Shown one piece after another: positions 47,824-58,706 of a stretch of 64,000 nt of DNA. The notes under the pieces are model-generated. The model had not been told where the DNA came from. It did not search any database and saw only the letters and a program-made list of their open reading frames with translations. The position numbers and the translations under genes are program-made. Numbering within the stretch: position 1 is the first letter of the stretch; each line of letters opens with the position of its first letter. Source of the DNA: Pseudorasbora parva (Eukaryota; Chordata; Actinopteri; Cypriniformes; Gobionidae); the NCBI RefSeq assembly GCF_024679245.1, contig NC_090178.1, positions 25,635,203-25,699,202 of the forward strand, read 5' to 3'.

Positions 47824-49409
47824 AACTGTCTTCCAGTTTTTTGACTAACTGACAACAATTTAAAAAATGCTACAAAAAAAACAAATGACTGTCAGTAAGT
47901 GACTTTTTAAGTTCATTTTTAGAAAAATAAATCTATCTTCTGCTGCTTTAATAAAAAATGCTATGGAATTTCAAGGAATTTGAAACCTTGAATATATTGA
48001 ATTTCAAAAAAATAAAACTAACACAAAATTAATGGGGGTATTTTATTCTGCTTAGTTTTAAGTCAAGAATTTATTTTAGTTTGGTTTCAGTTTTTCCACT
48101 TCATTTTTGTTTACAGTTAACTTTGCATTCAGTCAGTTTTAGTTTTAGTTTAGTTAATGAATAATAACACTTGGTTACTGGAAACTTGTCACATCACGTC
48201 ACATCACTGGTTAGGAACGGTGTAAACTTTACGTAAAAACGAAATACCTTGATGGTTAAGTTGCAGTATGAACCAAACTAGCCACTAACCAGAAGTTACA
48301 GTAGTGTGCAGAATATAATATGTTTTTTTTTTTTGTATCAATTTTCCGTACGCTAATTAAAAACTTTAAAGTATTGTAGTCAAATGATCCTCTACCCACA
48401 TCCTCACATCGGTTAGTGTGATTGTGGGTTTGAAGTATACCCCTCCCACAATGCTTTTTGAGATTTGTGTGCTCTGCAGTATCATTGATAAGCAAAGAGT
48501 GCATTGTTACCAAAGTAGCACAAAATGTTCTAGAGGAGTTGCTATTGGTTACTGACTGCAGGAACAGTTCTATTCTGGGTGGCTGCTTCAAGAATTTTAC
48601 CTGCTCCGACCAACTTCCAGCAGGCTGGAACATGTGTGCGATTCTGTCACCGACTGGAGACACAAGCTTCAGCGTACATACCCATTACCCATCCTGTCTG
48701 GTCATTCCTTTCATTCCATGGTTTGTCTGAGCATGACCATGACCACAGACGTTCTTTAATGTGCCTTTCTCTTTTTTGGGGGTTTATTTTAATCCTGAAT
48801 GCGCATGCATGCGTGCACAATCAAACAATATCAGTTGCCTGTAGCCTGATGAGATGCACTCAATTGAATCAAATGAATTTGGTTTACTGCCATGTGATGT
48901 TTTCCTCCCAGGTGCTATGAAGAAGAGGGACCGATTTAGAAAGTCTTTTATCATAATCCTCGATTGAATCATGCATAAACGCATCTCACACAACTGAATG
49001 TTTTGATGCCAAAATTTCTTTTATATGATTTTGCCCCTCAGGCTAATCAAAGGCTTACTGTAATTGGTGGCTTTGCTGATGTGTCATGTGATTTTGTGTG
49101 AACATGCTAATATACGTTTGCATGCACTTTCTAGGAAAAGTGACACACAAAAGAGTGTTTTCCGATGGAGTATGTGGTAAGCGTTCCCAAACACACCTGC
49201 ACGTACGCATCCCGAGGCATGGAGGCTGGTCATACATTACCGTAAAACCTGACCTGACACATTTCGGCCACTTCTGAGTTTGTGCGCATGCTATAACTAT
49301 ATGCTATAACTTAGTCGGCTAGCCAACCGACAGGAATTATACACTTTATAGTTGTTGTTTTTTGTCATCGAACATTTAGATGAAATTACATTCATTTATT
49401 GGGTGTAGC
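47824..49409. other. Non-coding DNA
   Basis: No supportable gene. The 135-codon minus frame at 48256-48663 has no recognisable domain. Confidence 0.5.
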
Positions 49410-49413
49410 TTAA

Positions 49414-50202
49414 AGGGTTAGTTCACCCAAAAATTTCTTTCATTAAGAACTCACCCTAATGTTGATCCACACCCGTAAAACCTCTGTTCATCCTTGGAAC
49501 ACAGTTTAAGATATTTTAGATTTAGTCTGAGGCCTTTCTGTCCTTTGAATGTAAGTATGCCCACTTGCTGTCCACGTCCAGAAGGTAATGGAAAAAAAAC
49601 ACATCAAAAAAATCATCAAAGTTGTCCATATGTGACATCAGATGGTTAGTTAGACTCTTTTGAAGCATCGACAATACATTTTGGTCCAAAAATAACAAAA
49701 AATACGACTTTATTTAGCATTGTCTTCTCTTCCGTGTTCCTCAAATAAAGATTCAAACGGTCATGAATCGTGATTCGGATCGCATGTCAAACTGGCAAAC
49801 TGCTGAAATCATGTGACATTGATATGAATCACGAATCAATCTGCTGATTCACGACCGTTTGATTCTTTATTTGAGGTTTGAAAGCAAACGCGGAAGAGAA
49901 GACTATGCTGAATAAAGTCGTATTTTTTGTTATTTTTGGACCAAGATGTATTGTTGACGCTTCAAAAGAGTCTAACTAACCAACTGATGTCACATATGGA
50001 CAACTTTGATGATGTTTTTATTCCCTTCTGGACGTGGACAGCAAGTGGGCATACACTTACATTCAAAGGACGGAAAGCCCTCGGACTAAATCTTAAATAT
50101 CTTGAGCTGTGTTCCGAGGATGATCAGAGGTCTTACGGGTGTGGAACGACATTGGGGTGAGTCATTAATGAAAGAAATTTAATTTAGGGGTGAACTAACC
50201 CT
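49414..50202. mobile_element. 789-bp foldback TTAA element
   Basis: The ends AGGGTTAGTTCACCC and inverse lie between TTAA at 49410-49413 and 50203-50206. The two halves are inverted copies of nearly 390 bp, so it can fold into one long hairpin. The same termini occur at 6062, 9861, 51424 and 53184. Confidence 0.92.
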
Positions 50203-50206
50203 TTAA

Positions 50207-51089
50207 CTAGTTATTAACTAATTAAAAGCCTTGTGCTGAATTATGCTGCACTTGAGCTGTCTACCATGTAGTCAGTTATTGTATTAAGAGTTAAAATAGG
50301 CTTTGGTTATTTTAGTCTGTTCTTTGCAGTTACATGGCAACAAAAGTTAGTTTAAAAGTTTTAGTACAGTGAGCCAGGTCAGAAGAGAACATCTAGTGCC
50401 GTCTATGAATATCTTTTACTGCATTCCGCACATGCACGCGCACTATGCTTTATACACAACATTATGTTTCTGCAGGGAGTTGAAAATGTAGGTCATTAGA
50501 TTTACCATAATGCCTGGCTCTGCATTGCTCTGTGTTAGCTCACTTCCTGTTCTTCCGTTCTGAGATGCTCCAAAGCGTGTGGGTCTCTGTTAGGGGAAAC
50601 ACCTTCATGTTGTCATTAATGAGAATCATCAGCCTCTATGCCAAGGGATACACTCCCAACATGCACCAGGTGATGGGATGGGTGTCTGGATCTTCTCTTT
50701 CTAACGAGTGCACTCGCCTATTCTTTTCCCACTTATTCTTTCTGAGGTGTGGATTTGCTTTTTCTTTTCATCTGAATGTGTTTGAGATCTTAGGCGATGG
50801 CACTAGAATTGTAAATTAAAGTGGGAGTTTGTTCTTCAAGCTTGAATTTATATATTTCTTACCTGCTCTGGGTTCCTCTTGGGTTCATCATAGAGTTTCT
50901 TTTTTTTTGGAAGCTTGCATTATGAATCCAAAATCTTGATATTGCACATTGTGTTTTATTGTGGTTCTTGTGTATCTTTTAAATGTAAAATGTGCAGCTC
51001 TCACAGGGCTCAACAATAAGATTTCAACAAGAAGGTTTTTTTTAATTATTGGCTTTTTTTGCTAGACAATGATCGTGTATTTTGCAAAA

Positions 51090-51090
<1 letters not shown>
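50207..51090. other. Non-coding DNA
   Basis: A 95-codon frame at 50532-50819 lacks recognisable motifs and is not called. Confidence 0.5.

Positions 51091-51091
<1 letters not shown>

Positions 51092-51120
<29 letters not shown>
51092..51120. repeat. Poly(T) tract
   Basis: Uninterrupted run of about 29 T. Confidence 0.95.
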
Positions 51121-51423
51121 GTAATTTTCAAACATTTATGAACCCTGTTATCACATATTCACTTGGGAAATTCTGGCCAAAATTGATAAGCTGTATTATC
51201 ATATTATGGCCTATAATCAATAAATAGCTGAAATTATAAGTTAAAAAAAATATATTAAAAACACTCTATATTAAAATCAGAATTTTTTTTTAATTTAGGC
51301 ATCACAAAAATGTATATTTATTTAGAAAACTGCTAAATATTTCTTTTTATATTTGTTAGTAAATAAATGCTTTTAAAATCTAATTTATTAATATATGGCA
51401 CAGGTCAACGAAATTTCCTTCAA

Positions 51424-52097
51424 AGGGTTAGTTCACCCAAAAATGAAGGTTCTATCATCATTTACTCACCTTCATGTCGTTTATAAGACCATAAGACTTT
51501 CATTCATCTACAGAATACAAATGAAGATCTTAACGGAATGTTAGAGCTTTCTGTCAGCTTTGTCATTGACAGTCTACGCCACTGCCAGTTTGACTTCAAA
51601 AAATGCGTAAAGGGATCGTAAAACGAATCCATATGAAGCAGTTTAGTCCAAATTTTCTGAAGAGACACGATCATTTTATATGATGAGATATGATTATTTT
51701 ATATGATTATTCACATATAAACATTCATCAGTGCACACATCAGTTATAGTCAAGGGAATGAAGGGAACCAATGAGGTTAATTTATTTTGTGTTATACAGC
51801 ATGTTTGAGCGTCCGCAAGAAACAATGAGGTATGTTCTTGTGTGTCAAGCACGTTCGGCTGGCCTTCTGATCGGTGTTTATATGTCAATGAAAACCTACA
51901 TTCATTCTGTTCATCATATAAAGCATTTATAGAGTCTCTTAGAAAAAATTCTTAAAAACAAGAAGTGTCAAAGCGGTAGTTGCGTGGACTGGGAAAAACA
52001 GAAATATCTCCGATTTCTTTGAAAAGATCTTCCTTTGTGTTCTGAAATTGAATGAAAGACTTGCGGGTTTGGAAAGACATGAAGGTGAACTAACTCC
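51424..52097. mobile_element. Diverged foldback TTAA element
   Basis: The left end AGGGTTAGTTCACCC and the right end GTGAACTAACTCCT are inverted. The right flank is TTAA; the left is TCAA. Less symmetric than the copy at 49414. Confidence 0.8.
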
Positions 52098-52577
52098 TTA
52101 AATTACAACAGCAACAAAAAAAAAATGAATATCAATCGATAACTGAAATCATTTGTAATATCGGCTGATAACTGATATAGTATCGATATATTGTACATCC
52201 CCAACTTTCACCAATAATTGTTGCATTTTACAAACCCTCATCTATCTTAGGCTTCTAAATAACTTTACCTCCTGACCTATTTCTGTCAGCACGAGCAGTT
52301 TCCGAAGCATAAACCATGCTCATCACCAATAAACTTAATGTGTATATTGACTCGAGAGGGCAAGTAACAGTTCTGTTCTGTAAGTTGGCCCGAAATCCTT
52401 TCATCATCCTTATTTTTGAGCTCTGCTATGTATGTTTGTCTGTTGTCTTAAAATGTAAAAGTGTGTAATTGAATCTGTTGTCTTTTTGATGTGATCATGT
52501 TTGATTTCCCTGTTGTCTGCATTCATTCATTTCTTGTGATTGTCTAGCTGTGTCTCTTTCCTATATGTGTTTTTGCA

Positions 52578-52745
<168 letters not shown>

Positions 52746-53183
52746 CCTCCCCCTCCGCCTGTCTGCTCTGAGTGTGTGTGCTCGCCAGACATGCCCATGC
52801 CCTGGAGCCAAGGACCATGATGCAACCGTGTTTAAGCTCGAATATTCCCTCCCTCCAGACGTTACTGACGGACGTTTCAGCACAGAGAAGTGACAGGGAA
52901 GAAGTAGCAGAAGAAAAAAAATTAATCGATCCACTTTACAGCCTTTACAGTCCCCTGTGTCCTTAGAAAGCAAGAATACGAACAGAGTGCACTCTGGGAT
53001 TTGTAGTTCAGCTGACTCTTCCACATAACCCTGAATTCAGGTCACTCGACTGAGTGAATAACAAATGAACCCTCTAGTTATTTACACACATCGATTAGAC
53101 ACTTATTACACGGTTGGTCTAAGATAACCTTGAGGATGTACCATACAACCTGCATTTTGTTTTTGCATATGTGGTTGTGGTTG

Positions 53184-53429
53184 GATCACCCAAAAATGAA
53201 AATCCTGTCATCATTTATTCATTACAAATTAATTTTGAAAAAGGTTTGTGTTTTTTCACACAATGAAAGTCAATGGCGTCCAGTGTTTTGGACCCCATTG
53301 ACTTTCATTGTATGGACAAAAACAATTCTTCAGAATTTCTTGTGTTCCACAGAAGAAATGTAGTCAGACAAGTTTGGAATGACAGGAGGGTGAGTAAATA
53401 ATGACAGAATTTTCATTTTTGAATGATAA
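53184..53429. mobile_element. Short foldback TTAA-family element, about 245 bp
   Basis: TCACCCAAAAATGAAAATCC at the left and GACAGAATTTTCATTTTTGA at the right are inverted. The centre has an inverted pair around TGAAAGTCAATGG. The outermost bases have decayed. Confidence 0.75.
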
Positions 53430-53582
53430 AGTGTCAGGAAGATGTGGGAATTGTGTGGAAAATTTTAGAATATCAAGAAGTAGCCTCCAACTCGCTTGCT
53501 CTTAAGTTACTATGGGAGGAGCGTTGAGGGCAGACTTCATGCTACTCATCCGCTTTTTCCCCTCCATCCGTGGATGCGCTTA

Positions 53583-53593
53583 CCCCCCCCCCC

Positions 53594-53641
<48 letters not shown>
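53583..53641. repeat. Poly(C) plus (CT)n tract
   Basis: A run of C passes into about 24 CT units, 170 bp before a complementary GA tract. Confidence 0.95.
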
Positions 53642-53644
<3 letters not shown>

Positions 53645-53801
53645 CCCCATCATAATTTTGTGCATTAGAGAGAGAGGTGCTCGGCTGCTTGTGCATGCAG
53701 GCACACTCTCATAAATGCGTAAATGACTGATGCTGCAAGGAGAGAGAGCGAGAGAGGAAGAGAAGGAGGGGGCAGGAGTGCAAAGGGAATCAGCGCTAGC
53801 A

Positions 53802-53803
53802 TC

Positions 53804-53888
<85 letters not shown>
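53802..53888. repeat. (GA)n tract
   Basis: About 40 GA units, complementary to the CT tracts at 52580 and 53583. Confidence 0.97.
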
Positions 53889-53889
<1 letters not shown>

Positions 53890-53890
<1 letters not shown>

Positions 53891-54240
53891 TAGACCAGAC
53901 AGGGAGGAGAGGAGAATAGAGGACAGTCGGCTGCATCGCTCCTCAAACACAGACGGAGGTGGAGAGAGGAGAGGATGAGAGACTGGGGGAAGGAGAGGAC
54001 AAAAGAAGACCACTGTGCCATTCATCACGCCGTTCCACAGAAGTGAGGCTGGACGAGACTCACGCTGAACAAGGGAACCGGCGTGACTTTGTGATTTTTG
54101 AAGAGAACCGAAGAAACGGATAAGAGAAAAGAGCGTGTTTTTGTCTTTCAGGGAGGGGACTGAGCCAGAAAGCGAGTGAGGGAGAAAGAGGAGAAGGAGG
54201 AGGATTGTCTGGCACTGTTTAAATATTAACGTGATTATGA
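53890..54240 (+). promoter_or_regulatory. Purine-rich, possible untranslated first exon / promoter of shc1
   Basis: GA-rich DNA with no stable long frame, resembling a 5' untranslated exon. It lies 4.5 kb before the p66 start codon of shc1. No TATA box was found. Assignment is from position only. Confidence 0.3.
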
Positions 54241-54675
54241 TTTGAACATGGAGGTCGTTCGGTTTTACCTAAAATGTGACTCTCTCACTCTCTTTTTTTA
54301 ATTCAAGAACTTGAGGAATAAAATATGACTTTTTCTTTCTGCAACAACTACGCAGTGAGGTCACATAAAACTCTTTAAAGCTCCTTAAATTCTTTCACTT
54401 TGACTTTTTTGGATGGCAGCTTACAAACTCTTATATTTCTAATGTACATAGTGCTGTCTGTTAATGAACCAGTGTTTTTTGGTGTTACTTAAGAGTTATG
54501 CAGACACAAAATCAGGTTTTTTTATTCAAAACATTTAGATGTCTTTATTTATTTGTAGTGTATTAAAAGGTGCTTTTGAATATATAGATAGATATTTAAT
54601 TGATATCAGGATGACTTTTTAGTGTTTGCTAGTTCTGCTGTATTTAGCCCGGAAGCGTGAACGAGTCTCCTAAGT

Positions 54676-54707
<32 letters not shown>

Positions 54708-57076
54708 TTGTGTACTCTTGAGCAATATTTGATTTCCTCATTGGACTGGTGCCACAACTGCGCTCTGTGCATGTTCGGATGTGTGTCTGGTTCATTCTGT
54801 GTTCTGGTGTCAGCACCAATCACCATTGAGGTGTTGGTGGCCGCAGCAGATGAACTTTCCCGTCCTGTGCCAGCGCTCGCCGCAGAACATTGATTCTCGC
54901 TGGCTCTGAGCTCTCGAGGCTGGACGGGGAGAGAGCCGACAGGTTTTGTGTTGGCGAAACTTGTTGGCTTTTTTTCGGGCTTCTGTCATGACTCTGTCTC
55001 GCACGGTTTTTCCTCAGTCTGTTACCATGGCAACAGTTTCATTGGCATGTTAAGTTCTCACGCTTTGTCTTTTGCAACTTCAGTGCGAGTGTGTTGCAGT
55101 GTCCCAAGTTACGCTTTAAACTGGACTTTAAGTTCAATCTCGGCAGTTTTAGGAAAGAGTCGTGCCTTCAGACCGTACAAGGGTTCAAGGTGCTTTCTCT
55201 GAAACTTTTTATTCATTCAGTTGATCTCTTAATCAGAGTTGCTATATCCAACATTGGCTTTTTTCACCGACATTCAATATCATTGAAAATGGTGTAGTTA
55301 AACTCAGGTTTTTCCATCTGTGCTGGATCTCAACTGCAGTAATTCAACATCCGATTTACCTTTATGTTTATTAATGTGATCCAAAACGGCTAGTCTTAAT
55401 CTCTTAAAGACACAGAAGCTAGTTAGCTACACATACGATTGACGACAGTCTTTCTATGTGGCTGGTTTACTTGCCTTTGGTTTTACTTCAGATGAACAGG
55501 AACCTCTTAACCTTTAGATACAGTTCAGCCAGTGTTGATTTGGCAGCTGGTTAACTCATGTTTACTGGATTCTGAAACAACTCGTCATATCCAAACAGGA
55601 ATTTTGCCATATTCCGAACTGACAGGTGCTACACCCAAGCTAGGTTACCATTGTGTGTTAAACCGTTACTGATATTATTTAAATGTTGTTAAAAAAATTT
55701 TTTTAAATGTATTAATTTCTACTTCTCTGTATAGGTTCCCCTAAACACTGTGCTACTTCTGTGCCATTCTGTGTTGATGTCAATAAAGTTCATGACACGA
55801 TGAGCATCTCTGAAATACAGTAAGGACACGCTGTGCAAGTGCACAATTTTTAGTGAGCAAGGCTGTTTGGATTCGGTGAGCTCTGCAGTGCTAAAATACT
55901 GATTCCGTGCCATGTCGTTGTGATACAGACCTTGCAGCACAGGTCTCCGGTCTGAGCGGTTCTCTTTACAGGTGCTCTATGATACATTTCACTGCAACAA
56001 AAGCCTAATATCTCCGTTAACAAGATGCTTTGTAGATGCAGTGCAGTGCAGCACACATAAATCCCCCCGGGTCCCTCTGGTCTTGTTGTGTTCCAGCTGA
56101 GATAATAGGACGGCCTTGTTGACTTTGACTGCCAGTCACATCTGTTGGAACAACTTGAAATGTCTCGCATTTGTTCATGCACATCTGAGGCAAGACACAC
56201 TCTCATTTTGTAGCCCTGTGGCTTCTTTGTGGTCACACACTGGTGCTAAAAAAACAAAAACAATCAAAAACACCTGAACGGACAAAGTAAGCCACGGCAA
56301 TGGAAGCTCAAATTGTTTTTGTGGTTGCACATGTAAAATATATGCAGTGAAAACCATTGTAAATGGAACAAGACTGAATTCGGCCCAAGTCGTCTGGACT
56401 TGGCTAGAAACTGGTGTTTATAACAGGAGTAGAAACTGTTAATGGTCTATAAATGCTTATCATTTGTGACGTTTAGTGTTACCCTGGTTTGTTTTCTCAG
56501 AACTGTTGGAGGTTGCAAGACTGTTACCTCTCTATCAGAGGTTTTTAAAGTGCTTTACACTGGGGAAGTGCATCGGTGCGGTTAAATTCAGCGTTTGACT
56601 TTGCTAAGTGACATTTAGAGGGTAGGTTTTCACTCAGGAAACAGATCTATAAAGAGCTGCTCCATCCAACACTGTTTGCCTGATTTTGAGGTGTCATTTA
56701 GGCTAATGAGCAACTGATTGATTTTTCCAGTTAGCATCTAATGAGCATATCTCTGGAGGCGGTACTTCAAATTTGGCCAATCGGGTCTCATTATCATCAC
56801 CCTGACAGTGCTGGAACGTGCTTGTTTTAAGAACATCATAGTTCCCTTCTTCGCAGATCACACCAAACAATCAGTGGTTCTCTAAATGGTGCTCGAACCC
56901 ATGTTGTCTTCTATACAGCCATATTTACCTTTGACTTAACTGTTTCAGGGCTTTCCGAGTCTAGGTTGTCCTTTTCTAAATCATATTTCTACAAACTGTT
57001 GTTTATCAGGGTTAATTATCTGTGTCTAATATAAAATGTGTCTGTCGATTCAGTGAATTATTAACATTCATTTCAG
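54241..57076. other. Probable shc1 upstream region or 5' intron
   Basis: A (GT)n microsatellite lies at about 54674-54713. Small open frames here have no recognised domain, including a 128-codon minus frame at 55850-56236. Confidence 0.5.
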
Positions 57077-57493
57077 ATTGCAAAGCGGCTCAGGTGTTTT
57101 TTTTTAAAGGCAAAAAGGAGTAGTAGGACAGCCTGGAGAACGGGAAAGAAGACGAGGGAGGGGGCGCGGGGGAGCGAGAGATTATCTGGAAGAAGAGAGC
57201 TAGTGTATTGGAGAGGGAGAGAGAGCTGGAGAGGCAGAAGCTGGAGGAGGAGAGGAGGAACGCTGTGGAATACACAGTGTGGAGGCTGAGGGAGGGATTC
57301 CAGGAGAGGAAGGATAGAGAGGAGGATAGACTCAAAGAGAAGAGTGCAGAAGGCGCAAAAGCAGAGAAGCCTGAGGTGATCTGGAAAAAGCGAGAGGAAG
57401 AGGAGGAGAAAGATAGGGATAGAGCTCAGCTTGGCGACAGATGTCCCAAAATCATCTGGAGGAGGAGGGAAAGGGAGTGACGGGAAAAGATGG
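57077..57493 (+). other. GA-rich exon-like ORF of unknown function
   Basis: An acceptor (CATTTCAG) precedes and a donor (ATGG/GTATGTG) follows. Between them one frame is open from 57127 to a TGA at 57478-57480. It is highly charged and coiled-coil-like, and repeats an (I/V)IW(K/R)(K/R)R motif three times (about 57181, 57376 and 57454). There is no ATG, and two stops close the frame just upstream, so if it is coding the start must be non-AUG. It may instead be a purine-rich untranslated exon of shc1. I do not recognise a protein family. Confidence 0.35.
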
Positions 57494-57619
57494 GTATGTG
57501 TCAGCGCTAAGCGCTTTTAGATGTGTGACAGGAACTGAGGTGGCAAATTTAAACTTGCGGTATAAGTAAATCCACGCGTACTAAGACTTCATGTAATCTA
57601 GGTGCTAGATAGCGCACAT

Positions 57620-57964
57620 CAGGGGTCTTCAAACTTTTTAGGCCACCTTTTATTGTATGGAATTAAGTGTTAAATTTAAGCCTGTCTTATAATAATGTGC
57701 ATAGTATATTAATATATTTATATACTTTATTATTATTAAAACCTATAAAAATCTTCATTAAGGTACAGAGTAAATTAACTTGTATGGTACTTTGCTATTT
57801 TACTTGATGCATTTTGATGTTGAAAGAAAAATTAAACATTGAACTGTTCTTTAGCTGAACATTGTATGAAGAATTACATTTTTCACATTAAATAGGATTG
57901 TTTCAAATCACACTGTAATTAGCGGACATTCTAGGGGTCACAAACCCGCTGTTGAAGATCCCTG
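57620..57964. mobile_element. 345-bp hAT MITE
   Basis: The ends CAGGGGTCTTCAAAC and (inverted) CAGGGATCTTCAACA are flanked by GCGCACAT and GTGTACAT, which agree at six of eight bases. Confidence 0.8.
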
Positions 57965-58706
57965 GTGTACATCTTTTTAACACCTGGACTAAATTAAGTC
58001 TTTAAACCAAACTGAGAGGATTACGTTGATCGGCGCCAGTCTAATCGAAGCAGTTTGATTCATCATTAAATGATCCACATTCGCTGGATCAGTACTTTAG
58101 CATTTTCCATCCATCTCTTCCCGCTATCTTCCTCTCTCACTCTATCGATCTGTCTGTCTGACGGAAGCCTCCTCTCTTAAAGTCTCAGCTGCAGCTAATA
58201 GGCTTTTTATGGGACTCTGTCAGACAAGAGCTTGTTCAGTGGAGCCCGGCACATGCAAAGACAATGAACACATAAACACAACTGCATGCATATAAAATGG
58301 AGCAAAACTCTTTTGAGTTTTCTTTTAAGACAGATTGTGTCTGAGGCATTTTTTATAAATCTACCAATAACTTCATGACAATCATACTATATTTAGTGAT
58401 TCATAGTGTCCTAAGAAGCTCTATGCAGACTTGAGATCTGATGCAAAACCTTCTACACGCTGTGTACGACAACAGCAGAAAACTTTGTTACTTTTTTGCA
58501 TCTGTCTTTTCGTCTCTTTTCGCATCCCGTATTTGATACTTTCCGGACAAAACATTCAGAACACTGTCATCTCTCTGCCGTGAGGATGAAGGAATCTGTG
58601 GACGCAGAGAAAAAGAGGACTATAAAAGACAAGTTATCGATTGTGATAGAGCGACGTAGAAAGACATTTAAGGACATTTAGTGGACACTTAGACGGCTGA
58701 GACATC

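Noticed and set aside
48256..48663. 135-codon minus-strand frame
   Set aside because: No domain, no splice support, AT-rich codon use like random sequence.
55850..56236. 128-codon minus-strand frame with several Cys
   Set aside because: No recognisable motif or splice context; not enough to call a gene.
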